Origin: Prosthecobacter sp.
Lineage (GTDB): Bacteria; Verrucomicrobiota; Verrucomicrobiia; Verrucomicrobiales; Verrucomicrobiaceae
NCBI GenBank assembly: GCA_021733925.1
Contig: JAIPJY010000004.1
Location: forward strand, 1-64,000
DNA: 64,000 nt
Direction: 5' to 3'
Shown: in pieces, positions 44,191 through 53,417 of the stretch
Numbering within the stretch: position 1 is the first letter of the stretch
Layout: every line of letters begins with the position of its first letter
Translations under genes and position numbers: made by a program
The notes under the pieces: model-generated
Databases searched by the model: none
What the model was told of the DNA's origin: nothing
The model's input: the letters and a program-made list of their open reading frames with translations, nothing else

Positions 44191-45351
44191 ATGCACGACA
44201 CCCCACCGCTGCCTGAGAAGGAGTTCCGCTCCTACGCCCCAGGTTATTGGTCCGCCAAAAACATCTCCCCCTCCGACTGGAACAGCGCCACCTGGCAGCT
44301 CAAGAATCGGATCACGACCCTCAAACAACTCGAGGAGCATCTCACGCTCACGGAGGAAGAACGCGCAGGCGTGCTGCTCTCCGGCAACAAGCTGGCGATG
44401 GCCATCACGCCGCATTATTTCAATCTGATTGATCCCGAGGATCCGGGCTGCCCGATCCGCCGTCAGGTGATCCCGCGCATCGAAGAGACCTGGGAAGACC
44501 CCGATGAAATGAGCGACCCCTGCGGCGAAGACAGCCACATGCCGGTGCCGGGGCTGGTCCACCGCTACCCCGACCGTGTGCTCTTTTTGGTCACCGACCG
44601 CTGCGCCAGCTACTGCCGCTACTGCACCCGCAGCCGCGTCGTTTCCGGCGTGGGCGAGCAGGAACTGCATACTGAATTTGAGGCGGCATTCCGCTATCTG
44701 GAGAAGCATACAGAAGTCCGTGACGTGCTGCTCTCTGGCGGAGACCCCCTGCTCTTCTCGGACTCCAAGCTGGACGCGCTGCTCACACGCCTGCGCGCCA
44801 TCAAACACATCGAATTCATCCGCATCGGCAGCCGCGTACCGATCTTTGTGCCGCAGCGCATCACGCCCGAACTCTGCAAGATGCTGCAAAAGCACCATCC
44901 CCTGTGGCTGAGCATTCACACCAACCACCCGCGCGAACTCACCACCGAAGTGCGTGACGGCCTGGCACTGCTGGCCAATCACGGCGTTCCTCTGGGCAAT
45001 CAAAGCGTGCTGCTGCGCGGAGTGAACGACAACGCCGAAGTGATGAAGAGCCTCGTGCAGAAGCTGCTCATGTGCCGCGTCCGCCCTTACTACCTCTATC
45101 AGTGCGACTTGATCCAGGGCAGTTCCCACCTGCGCACCAGCGTGGCCGACGGCATCGACATCATCGAACAACTGCGCGGCCACACCACCGGTTACGCCAT
45201 CCCCCAGTTCGTCATCGACGCCCCCGGCGGCGGCGGCAAGGTCCCCCTCAATCCCGACTACGTGCTGGTCCGTGACGAACAGCGCGTGGTCATCCGCAAT
45301 TACGAAGGCAAGACGTTTGAGTATCCCGAGCCGGCGCTGGTGCGGCGATAG
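44191..45351 (+). CDS. KamA family radical SAM aminomutase
   Basis: 386 residues. The radical SAM motif CASYCRYC is near residue 142, after MPVPGLVHRYPDRVLFLVTD. A long C-terminal part has the features of lysine 2,3-aminomutase relatives: LLSGGDPLLFSDSKL, RIGSRVPIFVPQRIT, SIHTNHPREL, and the PLP-lysine region APGGGGKVPLNPDY. It could be a lysine 2,3-aminomutase (beta-lysine, osmolyte) or an EpmB-like enzyme; size and the C-terminal region fit the former better. No epmA or abl acetyltransferase gene lies beside it. It diverges from a second radical SAM gene. Confidence 0.88.
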   Translation: MHDTPPLPEKEFRSYAPGYWSAKNISPSDWNSATWQLKNRITTLKQLEEHLTLTEEERAGVLLSGNKLAMAITPHYFNLIDPEDPGCPIRRQVIPRIEETWEDPDEMSDPCGEDSHMPVPGLVHRYPDRVLFLVTDRCASYCRYCTRSRVVSGVGEQELHTEFEAAFRYLEKHTEVRDVLLSGGDPLLFSDSKLDALLTRLRAIKHIEFIRIGSRVPIFVPQRITPELCKMLQKHHPLWLSIHTNHPRELTTEVRDGLALLANHGVPLGNQSVLLRGVNDNAEVMKSLVQKLLMCRVRPYYLYQCDLIQGSSHLRTSVADGIDIIEQLRGHTTGYAIPQFVIDAPGGGGKVPLNPDYVLVRDEQRVVIRNYEGKTFEYPEPALVRR

Positions 45352-45908
45352 AGTTCCTCATGTCTGAGAAGATATCCGACTGGCATAGCCACCGAACCTC
45401 CGAAGGATTTCAAGGCAATCGCCGCTTGCCACGCGACAGCGTTTTTGGAGTGCGGTCACGAAGATGCAAGGCGCAAGCCTGCATCGTAGCTACCGCTTTC
45501 GCGGGGTGAAGCGTACTCTTCGGTCGTAGCCTGCCTCCCGGCCTGCGAAAGAGGCGTCGCACTTAGAGCGGTTTAAATAATTTCGTGTCCGATAAATCCA
45601 GTTCGGCTAAAGCGGTTCTCCCTCTCCCCGCCCCTGACGTACAACGACACTTAATCCTCTTCTTCGGGGAACCGCAGCGAAGCGAAGGTAGACTGCCGCA
45701 GGCAGCCCGAAGGGCGAACGCAGTGAGTCAAAGGGTCGGGGTGAGGGGATTAGCTTTGTATCCGCACGATGTGATGAGCCAATATGGCTATAAAATAATT
45801 TAAAATGATCTAGGCTTGCCGCACGCACTCCAAGACGCTGTCGCGTTAACTCAGGCCCAAGCGATGGTGGCTGCCCAAGGAAAACCACGGCCTCATTCCC
45901 CCTCCCCG
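45352..45908. repeat. Intergenic composite hairpin-repeat element
   Basis: No gene is convincing here; a 72-codon frame at 45585-45803 is made of repeat sequence. The stretch is bounded by a near-perfect inverted pair (45431-45454 and 45824-45846, sharing ACGCGACAGCG and TGGAGTGCG). Inside lies a 71-bp hairpin repeat (45443-45513) also found at 60585-60655, and a C/T-rich to G/A-rich inverted pair (CTCTCCCC near 45622, GGGGTGAGGGG near 45740). Confidence 0.6.
45443..45513 (+). repeat. 71-bp dispersed repeat, copy 1
   Basis: Identical to the reverse complement of 60585-60655 except for three bases. It contains its own hairpin (GATGCAAGGC-GCA-AGCCTGCATC). Confidence 0.9.
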
Positions 45909-47384
45909 CTAACCGCCATCTTTGGGAGCGGTATTTGAGGAGCCTGCGGTGTCTTGAAATTTCACCGCGAAGAGATCAGCGTCGGACATCACAAACCTCA
46001 GCTTGATCACCGTACCTTTCAGTCTGCCCACATCGCTCTCCTTCTTCCAAGTCACGACCCGGCCGATGTGGTCACCGTAGATGGGATCACACGCATCGAG
46101 AGAGAAGCCAGGAACAGGCTTGCCCAGCGCATCCTGAATTTCCACCTGCATCTGTCCTGCCGCACTCGTCGCATAGTTGATCGTCAGCTCATTGCCGTCG
46201 AAGGTCAGCGGCCGGGTGATGAACTCGCCGCCATCCAGCGGGGCGTTCACAGAGGCAAAACCATCCAGCCGCAGGGTATAGCGCCTGCCGTTGGTGAGGA
46301 ACATCGACAGCTCCGTGTCCCCCGTCTGATGAATCCCGATCGCTGCGTAGTTCGCGCGGTTCGCCCAGCCCTCTTTGCTCAGCCCGGGGCGGATCAGGCT
46401 CTGCGTAAAGAGGCGGTCATAAGTCTCTCCGCCGCGAGTGCTCATGAAGAGGATATCCGTCGCCGCTCCACGTTTCTCCATGAAGCGTGTGGGCAGTGCC
46501 ATATAAAGATGCGGCGCCCTGAAATAAGGCTGTGTGCATGCCGTGTAGAGATGCTCGCCTGGCAGATTCGCTTTCATCTCGACGAAGGGTGTCCAGTGGA
46601 TGAAATCCTGCGACGTCGTGCGCGCGATGCCACGCAATCCGCCAATGAAGCGGCGAAAGTAGCAAACGTAGAGTTGCTCAGCTTCGCTCCAGAACGCGTA
46701 GTTCTGCGAGTCAAAGTACTTGCCCCAGGCCTCTGGAATCACGGGCTCGTCGCGCAGTTTTTTCCAGTGGATGCCATCGGGTGACACAAAGGCTTTCAGC
46801 CCACCGGGGCCACGCTTCTCACGCACCGCCTGCTGATGCGACTGATAGGCCAGACCGCCCAGCGCCTTGTACTTCTGCTCTGCGGGCACCCCGGGCCGGG
46901 TGTCAATAAACGGCGTGAAATTGTGATTCACCATGAACTCGTTCATCAGAATGATATTCCCTTCGGGGAAGGCAGGATGCTCATGGAGGCCCAGCTTCGG
47001 CAGCGTCCAGTGGATGCCGTCCATACTCTCCGCATAGAGGGTCACCTCGCCATCGTGATAAGCCTCGATGCCCTGCGTTTTCCACGTCACCTTGGGATCC
47101 TTGTCACCACGGTAGTAAAATTGAAACTTGTCCGGCGTCCGCAACACGGTGGCATAATGGCCATGCGGGCGTGGCTGCTGCACCGGCGGCATGAGCTGCG
47201 GCTCATGCAGTTTGAGCAACGTGTTTTTCAGCTCCCCCACCAGCAGACGGTCCACAAACAGTTCACGTCGAGACCCGATCGCCACAGCATCGTCCGCACC
47301 CTCTGCCGGGAACAGGACTCCGGCCATGAAGGAAGTGACCAGTAGCAGCCGCGACTGGCTGTGAATGAATGAGTGAAGATTCAT
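45909..47384 (-). CDS. Secreted beta-propeller-like (glycosidase-like) protein
   Basis: The ATG at 47384 (MNLHSFIHSQSRLLLVTSFM) gives 491 residues with a signal peptide ending near FPAEGAD; the much longer in-frame start at 47669 overlaps the glycosyltransferase gene and is rejected. The body has repeated YxExMDGIHWTLP and AFVSPDGIHWKKL elements and FDSQNYAFWSEAEQLYVCYF, typical of five-bladed propellers of the GH32/43-like sort (sometimes annotated as glycosyl hydrolase family 32 N-terminal-like). Catalytic residues cannot be assigned by eye. Planctomycetes and Verrucomicrobia carry many such exported proteins, presumably for polysaccharide use. Confidence 0.75.
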   Translation of the reverse strand: MNLHSFIHSQSRLLLVTSFMAGVLFPAEGADDAVAIGSRRELFVDRLLVGELKNTLLKLHEPQLMPPVQQPRPHGHYATVLRTPDKFQFYYRGDKDPKVTWKTQGIEAYHDGEVTLYAESMDGIHWTLPKLGLHEHPAFPEGNIILMNEFMVNHNFTPFIDTRPGVPAEQKYKALGGLAYQSHQQAVREKRGPGGLKAFVSPDGIHWKKLRDEPVIPEAWGKYFDSQNYAFWSEAEQLYVCYFRRFIGGLRGIARTTSQDFIHWTPFVEMKANLPGEHLYTACTQPYFRAPHLYMALPTRFMEKRGAATDILFMSTRGGETYDRLFTQSLIRPGLSKEGWANRANYAAIGIHQTGDTELSMFLTNGRRYTLRLDGFASVNAPLDGGEFITRPLTFDGNELTINYATSAAGQMQVEIQDALGKPVPGFSLDACDPIYGDHIGRVVTWKKESDVGRLKGTVIKLRFVMSDADLFAVKFQDTAGSSNTAPKDGG

Positions 47385-47644
47385 GAAGCTAAAATTGAGA
47401 GGACATCCGGCCCCCGCTTTAACGGGTGATTGACCGTCCGTGCTGCAAACAGAAACGGACAATGGACTGTGGAATCTTGAGCGAAAGTCCCAGTCAGTGG
47501 CAAAATCGTCTTTCCTCTTGATGAATCCCACGGCACAGCCACCTACGGCAGAAGCTCCCAAATCCCTCATCGTACAGGCCGTCCGCCAGCCAAGCATTTG
47601 TCTTCGCAGCGCCAGAACCGGAAGCGGTGCTGTGATTAATTTTC

Positions 47645-48562
47645 TCAAGCCTGCGGAAACCGCACACAATCACGCCGCCAGAGGAAGTAGCCCACCGGCA
47701 GCGCCGCCAGCCAGAGCAGTCGGCCACCGAAGGATTTCAAGCCACGGAACTGCGCCACACAGCCTATGCCTCGCAGAAAGGCAAATCGGCTGTATTGAGC
47801 TGCGGCGCGCAGCAGCCGTAGCGGGGCGGTGAAAAACCAGCCGCTTTCAAGATCGAGCACCATCTTGAACATGAGTCGATGCCCTTCGGCATTCGTGCTT
47901 GGATTGGCAGGACCATGCACCAACGAGGGCGCATCCGTCCAGTAGATGCGCAGCTCCTCATTGATATGGCGGGTCAGATATAGCTTTGACACTTGGCACC
48001 AGATGTAGGACTCGGGGATGAAGTTGCCTGGCACATCATCGGGATAAGGAAATTGGCGGAGAACATCCACACGCACGAAACCCCACTTCTCTCCGCGCAC
48101 CTTATGCCGGTACTCGAGTTCAGCAGCCGAACAGTCGAGCGGGTCGGATGGAAAACGTGAGCCGACGAGCTGGCCGTTTTGGTCTCGGCATAGGCCGGTG
48201 ACGCCGGAAAAGGATTCGCGGCTGTCTGCCGGAATATTTTCCCAGTGATACTGCAGACGAGCGAGTGCCTCAGGCACACAACCGTCGTCGGAATCGAGTT
48301 TGATGCTGAGCTGACCCCGGGCTTCCCGCAGGGCGAGATTGTGCACATAATGCGCACCGCGATGCGGCTCCCGTAGGTAGCGGATGGAAAAGCCGGCTTC
48401 GCTTTGGTACCGCGCCATCAAAGAGGGGGTGTCGTCGGTGGAGCCGTCATCGATCACCAGCCATTCGAAATCGCGGCAGGTCTGAGCCTGCAGGCTTTCA
48501 AACACGCGGTGCAGCGTGTGTGCGCGGTTGAAGGTGGGCGTAAAAACCGTGAAGAGCGGCAT
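47645..48562 (-). CDS. Glycosyltransferase family 2 protein
   Basis: 305 residues. The GT-A fold opens with FTVFTPTFNRAHTLHRVFESL, has the nucleotide-binding DDGSTDDT, and the metal-binding DSDD in SIKLDSDDGCVPEAL (~93). The C-terminal region has a short hydrophobic segment (LLWLAALPVGYFLW) that may touch the membrane. It probably adds a sugar to a surface polysaccharide. The next upstream gene on the same strand, the phosphotransferase that starts polymer assembly (start 50146, end 48656), lies 93 bp away, so both may belong to one exopolysaccharide unit. Sugar specificity unknown. Confidence 0.9.
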   Translation of the reverse strand: MPLFTVFTPTFNRAHTLHRVFESLQAQTCRDFEWLVIDDGSTDDTPSLMARYQSEAGFSIRYLREPHRGAHYVHNLALREARGQLSIKLDSDDGCVPEALARLQYHWENIPADSRESFSGVTGLCRDQNGQLVGSRFPSDPLDCSAAELEYRHKVRGEKWGFVRVDVLRQFPYPDDVPGNFIPESYIWCQVSKLYLTRHINEELRIYWTDAPSLVHGPANPSTNAEGHRLMFKMVLDLESGWFFTAPLRLLRAAAQYSRFAFLRGIGCVAQFRGLKSFGGRLLWLAALPVGYFLWRRDCVRFPQA

Positions 48563-48655
48563 GGGACGATGACTGAGCCAAACCGTAAAGCCTTAAGACT
48601 GAGGAACAAGCCGAAACCTAGTGCTGCACAGTTTCACGCAATTGCCGCTCAATCC

Positions 48656-50146
48656 TCAATAGGCGTTGTCTCTCTTGAAGAAGGTCAGAAGCATGATCTG
48701 GAAATCGAGCCAGAGACTCCAGTTCTCAAGGTACCAGAGATCGCACTGGATGCGTTCGCCGAGATCAGTGTCACCACGCAGGCCGTTGACTTGCGCCCAG
48801 CCGGTCATGCCGGGTTTGGAGTGGTGACGCGCATTGTAGTGTGGGACTTGATGTTTGAAGCTGGCAATAAGTTCTGGACGCTCCGGACGCGGGCCGACGA
48901 GGCTCATCTGCCCCTTCAGCACATTCCAGAACTGCGGCAGTTCGTCGATGTTCCACTTGCGCATGAAGGCCCCCACCTTGAGACGACGAGGATCGTCTTT
49001 GACGCACCATTGAGCGCCCTTGGTGGACTCAGCATTCACCTTCATGGAACGAATTTTGATGATGTCGAAAGGGACGCCATTGAAACCCCAGCGGCGCTGG
49101 CGGTAGAACACCGCCCCCCGTGATTCCAACCAGACCACCGTGCTAAAGAATGCAATGATTGGAGCGCTCAGCACGAGCCCGATCGTGGCACCCACGACAT
49201 CCACAATGCGCTTGGACATGACATTGAGAGTGTCATCCAAAGGCAGACGCGTGACCCCCAGCACAGGCGTCCCTGCAATCGTTTCAAGTGTGAGACCGGA
49301 AACGAAGACTCTGAAATACGAGGGTATGACCTTGAACTGAATCATTTCACGCTCACACAGATTGGCGAGGGTGATCATCTGTTCGCGTGGGCCATGCAAG
49401 TCCGCGACGACGACCATGTCCACGGCATGGGTGCTGACCAAATGCTCCACTTCGTAAACATCCCCCAGGCAGGGTACGACTTCGTCCGCAGGGCAGCCAT
49501 CCTCAGTATTTCCCGTCCTGACCCAGCCCATGATGTCGAAGGAACCGGTATGGTCCCGCTTCATGGTCTTCCACAGGGCCACCGCCTCGGAATTCCAGCC
49601 GACAAACAATGTACGCTGCTGCAAAGCCTCAATGCGGCCGGGAGCGCGAAGGCGCGATACGAAGAACATACGCCAGCCCAAAAGAAGAAGCAGCGCGGTG
49701 GCTCCATTGAGCATCACATAGACACGGGAGATGCTGGGTTCCAGCTTCAGCGCGAGTGTGATGGCAAGGAATCCGGCCGTCCAGACGAGCACCCCTTTGG
49801 CAATCTTGGAAGACACCCAGCGGGTGCGCAACAGCACATTCTTGTGATAGATGTCCTGCCAGCCAAGCACCAGAATGAGCGACAGACTCCCCAGCGCCAT
49901 ATGGCCGCCATACTGACGAAACGACATGAAGTCGAAGTTGCCAATTTCACGCATGAACGTGTGGAATCGAAGCCAGAAAGCCAGATAGGCCGCCAGGATG
50001 GCCATCACCAGATCTCCCAACACACTGACGAGCACCCAAAAGTGGGGGGACAACTGCTCGTTTTCCCGCCATGCACGCCGAGCTTCAAGTGCTTGGAACA
50101 CAACACCCGCGCTTAGTATCTTGGAATTCGAATTGGCTGCTTCCAT
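48656..50146 (-). CDS. Exopolysaccharide biosynthesis polyprenyl glycosylphosphotransferase (WbaP/WcaJ type)
   Basis: 496 residues. Four hydrophobic helices fill the first ~140 residues ([20 protein letters not shown] and others), then a CoA-binding-like domain (~160-270), then the sugar transferase domain. The latter shows [13 protein letters not shown] (membrane-associated entry), IKIRSM, the [20 protein letters not shown] stretch with GPRPERPE (catalytic Asp-Glu), and [17 protein letters not shown]. The enzyme transfers a sugar-1-phosphate to undecaprenyl phosphate, the first step of capsule or EPS assembly. Only one glycosyltransferase gene is nearby; the rest of an EPS cluster is not in the window. 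Confidence 0.92.
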   Translation of the reverse strand: MEAANSNSKILSAGVVFQALEARRAWRENEQLSPHFWVLVSVLGDLVMAILAAYLAFWLRFHTFMREIGNFDFMSFRQYGGHMALGSLSLILVLGWQDIYHKNVLLRTRWVSSKIAKGVLVWTAGFLAITLALKLEPSISRVYVMLNGATALLLLLGWRMFFVSRLRAPGRIEALQQRTLFVGWNSEAVALWKTMKRDHTGSFDIMGWVRTGNTEDGCPADEVVPCLGDVYEVEHLVSTHAVDMVVVADLHGPREQMITLANLCEREMIQFKVIPSYFRVFVSGLTLETIAGTPVLGVTRLPLDDTLNVMSKRIVDVVGATIGLVLSAPIIAFFSTVVWLESRGAVFYRQRRWGFNGVPFDIIKIRSMKVNAESTKGAQWCVKDDPRRLKVGAFMRKWNIDELPQFWNVLKGQMSLVGPRPERPELIASFKHQVPHYNARHHSKPGMTGWAQVNGLRGDTDLGERIQCDLWYLENWSLWLDFQIMLLTFFKRDNAY

Positions 50147-50294
50147 GGCTTCGTAGTATACTGAATAATATAAGCTATACTCAATATAGATTTAGCGGCA
50201 ACCAAATACTATGAAAATTATCTTACATTTGGAAAATCGGTCATTTTAGCGTGTCATTTTTGATATTTCGAAAACACTGGTAACCTTAATCTCG

Positions 50295-52394
50295 TCAGAA
50301 TGTCAGCTTAAGACCTGCCACAATGCCGCGCCCGGGCAGAGGCACCCGATCCTTAAGGACCGAAGTGTGCTCACGCGCATCTTCATTGGTCAGGTTCATG
50401 CCTTTGACATAAAGATCGAGGGTGGTTGGTCCCTGCACAATGCGGTAGGTCAGGGTCAGATTGACCAGAAAGTAGCTGTTGGTTCTGGACTCATTCATCG
50501 CCAACTGGCTTTGGGGTGCGGCGTAGATTCCTTCGAGACGAGCGCCGAAGGGTCCGTGCTCCATGCTCAAGGTGCTGGACAAGTGGAACGGCGGGATACG
50601 GGGCAGAGACAGGCCCGTTTTGGTGTCACGCGCACGCACCACATCGGCACGCAATTGAAGGTGCAGGTTGTTCTGGTGCTCGGGTGGCTCGGAGGTGATG
50701 GGATGCAGGAGGTGGAAGGTGGCTTCCATTTCGGAGCCGATAAATTCGGCGTTCGTGGCCTGATAAATCAGCTCGTTGTAGTTCTCCCCCCCGACCACAT
50801 GCACGACGCCGGTCGGAAACTGGCCGATGAAGTTGCTGTAGCGATTGTAATAGCCGCCAACGCTGCCGGTGACCCAGCCGATGCGCTTCCGCACGTTCAG
50901 ATCAAAGCCCAGAGATTTTTCCTGCTGGAGGTTGGGATTGCCGATTTCGAAGGCACCGGTGGCGGCATGGGTGCCGTTGGCAAACAGCTCTTGATAGGTG
51001 GGTGCACGCTCTGCACGGTTGATGGTGAATGCGATGGCATACTCATCGTTCGGGGTGAAGACAATGCCCACTGAACTGCTCAGGTTGTCAAACCTGCGTG
51101 CCAGTGCCGGGCCAAAGGCGGCGCTGTTCAGCGACTCCACTGAGATGTGGTCGTAGCGTCCGCCGAACTGGAAACTCAGCGGCCCCCGGCTGATGTCTTC
51201 ATAGAGAAAAACGGCATCCGCCTGCGTGATGGTCGGTGGCAAAAAGGCCTCATCACCCGAGGTGCTGAATTCGCTGCGATCTGACTGATAGCCAACCACG
51301 CCTTCCATCCCGACGATTTTTTCATGCTTCACCTCCACACGCGCATCATAGCCATTGTTCTTGAAGAGGGTGCCCGGTATGCCGCCGTCATACTCAGTGT
51401 GCTGGTAGCGGGAGGTGGCGATCTTGTAGTTGATCTCCTTGATGCGTGGCAGCGGCTTGTAGAAGGCACCGCGCACATCCAGGCGCTGCTGGTGCATGTC
51501 GATGACGACATTCTGCTCGGCAGGAGAGCCGTAGTTGGTGTGGAATTCGGTCCAGGCGAAGCCGACGAAGCCTTTGTCCCAGATGTAGCTCAGGCCGCTG
51601 GTCACGCCTTCGGAGCGCAGGTTGCTGTTGGGCATGATCTTGCGGGTTTCGGTATCGCCGGGGGGGAGCGGATTGGTCGTCTGCTCAGCAGTTGTGCGGG
51701 CATTGCCGGGGATGCGGAAGTCTTCGGCGGCACGCGTAAAGGACTCAACATGAAAGGCTAATCCTTTGTATCCGCCTTCGATCATGACGCTGGAGAGGTA
51801 GCCGTTGTCCACGGAGCTGTAGCGGCCGTTCAGGGCGCCTCGGATGGTGCCGTCGATTTTCTCATCCACGATTCGGCCGTCGATGGAGTTGACGACACCG
51901 CCGATGGCGTTCGAACCGTAGAGCAGAGTTGCAGGACCGCGCACCACCTCCACTGACTTCAGGTTGGAGGTGTCGAAACTCACGGCGTGATCCACGCTGG
52001 TGGCGGAGGCGTCGATGGTGTTGAGGCCGTTTTGCAGGATGCGGACCCGATCACCATCCAGACCGCGGATGATGGGGCGGCTGGAGGCGGGGCCGAAGTA
52101 GGAGCTGCTGACGCCGGGCAGGCGGGCGAGGGTTTGGCCGAGGCTGGGTTCAAGGGCGAGTGACAGATTTTGACCGCTGAGGACGGAGGCTGATTGGGCT
52201 TGCTGGAAGAGCGGACGGTCTAGAGGAGCTGTGATTACCATTTCATCCATAGAGATTTCCTCCTCAAAGCTGACGGGTTTGCGGACAGCTTGCTGAATAG
52301 GTGTGTCGGATTCAGCAAAAAGAGCGCCGCATGAAGCGAGGGCGAGGAGAAAGGGAAGGCAGAGACGGCTCGGGTAAGTGCAAGTGGTTTGCAT
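50295..52394 (-). CDS. TonB-dependent outer membrane receptor (probable zinc uptake)
   Basis: The ATG at 52394 gives 699 residues; an in-frame ATG at 52415 falls in a probable -10 element and is unlikely. A signal peptide (FLLALASCGALFAE) precedes the TonB box region (DEMVITAP) and the plug domain (SVLSGQNLSLALEPSLGQTL, RPIIRGLDGDRVRILQNG, VRGPATLLYGSNAIGGVV). The rest is a 22-strand-type barrel ending in an aromatic residue (GIVAGLKLTF). The substrate is inferred from the divergent ZnuA-type gene with shared inverted repeats in the promoter. Alternatives such as siderophore or cobalamin receptors are not excluded. Confidence 0.88.
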   Translation of the reverse strand: MQTTCTYPSRLCLPFLLALASCGALFAESDTPIQQAVRKPVSFEEEISMDEMVITAPLDRPLFQQAQSASVLSGQNLSLALEPSLGQTLARLPGVSSSYFGPASSRPIIRGLDGDRVRILQNGLNTIDASATSVDHAVSFDTSNLKSVEVVRGPATLLYGSNAIGGVVNSIDGRIVDEKIDGTIRGALNGRYSSVDNGYLSSVMIEGGYKGLAFHVESFTRAAEDFRIPGNARTTAEQTTNPLPPGDTETRKIMPNSNLRSEGVTSGLSYIWDKGFVGFAWTEFHTNYGSPAEQNVVIDMHQQRLDVRGAFYKPLPRIKEINYKIATSRYQHTEYDGGIPGTLFKNNGYDARVEVKHEKIVGMEGVVGYQSDRSEFSTSGDEAFLPPTITQADAVFLYEDISRGPLSFQFGGRYDHISVESLNSAAFGPALARRFDNLSSSVGIVFTPNDEYAIAFTINRAERAPTYQELFANGTHAATGAFEIGNPNLQQEKSLGFDLNVRKRIGWVTGSVGGYYNRYSNFIGQFPTGVVHVVGGENYNELIYQATNAEFIGSEMEATFHLLHPITSEPPEHQNNLHLQLRADVVRARDTKTGLSLPRIPPFHLSSTLSMEHGPFGARLEGIYAAPQSQLAMNESRTNSYFLVNLTLTYRIVQGPTTLDLYVKGMNLTNEDAREHTSVLKDRVPLPGRGIVAGLKLTF
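52379..52393. promoter_or_regulatory. Candidate metal-regulator operator 1 (TGCAA-N5-TTGCA)
   Basis: An exact inverted repeat with 5-bp arms, TGCAA-GTGGT-TTGCA, ends next to the TonB-receptor start codon. A second copy of the same form lies 32 bp away (52411-52425), about three helical turns. Confidence 0.55.
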
Positions 52395-52410
52395 GATTGG
52401 GCGAGATATA

Positions 52411-52425
52411 TGCAAACGGATTGCA
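52411..52425. promoter_or_regulatory. Candidate metal-regulator operator 2 (TGCAA-N5-TTGCA) with divergent promoter
   Basis: A second exact TGCAA-ACGGA-TTGCA overlaps the likely receptor promoter (minus strand: TTGCAA at 52432-52427, 16-bp spacer, TATATC at 52410-52405). This would place the transcript start at or just ahead of the ATG at 52394, so the receptor mRNA may be nearly leaderless. A partial third element, TTGCA-CT-TGCAA, overlaps at 52421-52432. Confidence 0.5.
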
Positions 52426-52472
52426 CTTGCAAATCATTTGTATTTTCAATTTTCCATGGCCTAGTTTCTTGC

Positions 52473-53417
52473 ATGAAGCATTTCATCCGATCCCTCTGCT
52501 TTCTGGCCGCTGCTCTTCCGACCTTTGCCGCCACCAAAGTGGCCACGCTGCATCCCATCCTGGCTGATCTCGCGCGGCAGGTTGGTGGCGCGAATGTGGA
52601 AGTGGTCGAGATTCTGAAGCCCGGGGCGGATGTGCATCATTTTGAGCCGGCACCGAAAGACTTGGCGGAGATGAGGGGTGCGAAACTGCTGCTGGCTTCT
52701 GGTAAAGGACTGGAGAGCTTTCTTGATAAGCTGCGGGACAGTCTTGGAGCGGGGGTGAAGCTGGTGGAAGTGGGGGCGAAGATTCCTTCGATCCCTTTTG
52801 AGGAGCATCATCATGAGGGGCATGCTGACAAAGAGCCTGCGGAGAAGGACAAGGATCATGAGGAGCACGATCACCATCATGGAGCGGAAGATCCGCATTG
52901 GTGGCACAGCGCGGAGAACATGAAGCGCGCGTCACGCATCGTGGCGGATGAACTCAGCGCGGTGGATCCTGCGAATGCGGCTGCGTATGCGGCGGGTGCG
53001 AAGGCGGCGAGCAAGCGTTTTGGTGAACTGAAGAGCTGGGCGCAGAAGGAGATTTCGAAGATTGATCGCAAGGATCGTCTGCTTGTGACTGCGCACGGGG
53101 CGTTTGGGTATTTCTGCAAGGAGTTCGGGTTTGAGCCGATCTCAGTGCTGAGCATTGGGCGGAGTGATGATGCTTCGTCGAAGCACATTGCGGAGACGAT
53201 TGAGGAGATTCGGGAGCATGGGATCAAGGCGATCTTCCCTGAGGATCAGGCGAATCCGAAGGTGCTGGCGGAGATTGCGCGCAGCACGGGGGTGAAGGTG
53301 GGTGAGCCGTTGATTGCGGATGGTACGGCCAAGGTGGCGCATACGTTTGAGACGATGCTGGCACACAATGTTCGCTCCATTGTGGCTGCACTGGCGCCTG
53401 CTGCTCCTGTGAAATAA
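52473..53417 (+). CDS. znuA: ZnuA-type metal ABC transporter substrate-binding protein
   Basis: The ATG at 52473 (MKHFIRSLCFLAAALPTFAA) gives 314 residues with signal peptide. Cluster A-I metal-binding features: GADVHHFEPAPKD (His ~55-56), an acidic His-rich loop at ~111-146 (EEHHHEGH, HEEHDHHHG), DPHWWHS, AHGAFGYFCKEFGF with a further ligand His, and FPEDQANPK with the last acidic ligand. The His-rich loop favours zinc over manganese. The protein captures metal in the periplasm and hands it to the permease encoded downstream. The upstream intergenic region holds two TGCAA-N5-TTGCA repeats. Confidence 0.9.
   Translation: MKHFIRSLCFLAAALPTFAATKVATLHPILADLARQVGGANVEVVEILKPGADVHHFEPAPKDLAEMRGAKLLLASGKGLESFLDKLRDSLGAGVKLVEVGAKIPSIPFEEHHHEGHADKEPAEKDKDHEEHDHHHGAEDPHWWHSAENMKRASRIVADELSAVDPANAAAYAAGAKAASKRFGELKSWAQKEISKIDRKDRLLVTAHGAFGYFCKEFGFEPISVLSIGRSDDASSKHIAETIEEIREHGIKAIFPEDQANPKVLAEIARSTGVKVGEPLIADGTAKVAHTFETMLAHNVRSIVAALAPAAPVK

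Noticed and set aside
43918-45183. A 421-codon minus-strand frame over the KamA-family gene
   Set aside because: The + strand has the intact CxxxCxxC motif and family segments; the minus frame is a shadow.
45585-45803. A 72-codon frame in the gap after the KamA-family gene
   Set aside because: It consists of inverted-repeat sequence with no signal, domain or ribosome site.
52379-52432. A cobalamin or other riboswitch ahead of the TonB receptor
   Set aside because: The space before the receptor start is too short for a riboswitch, and the inverted repeats fit a protein operator better.
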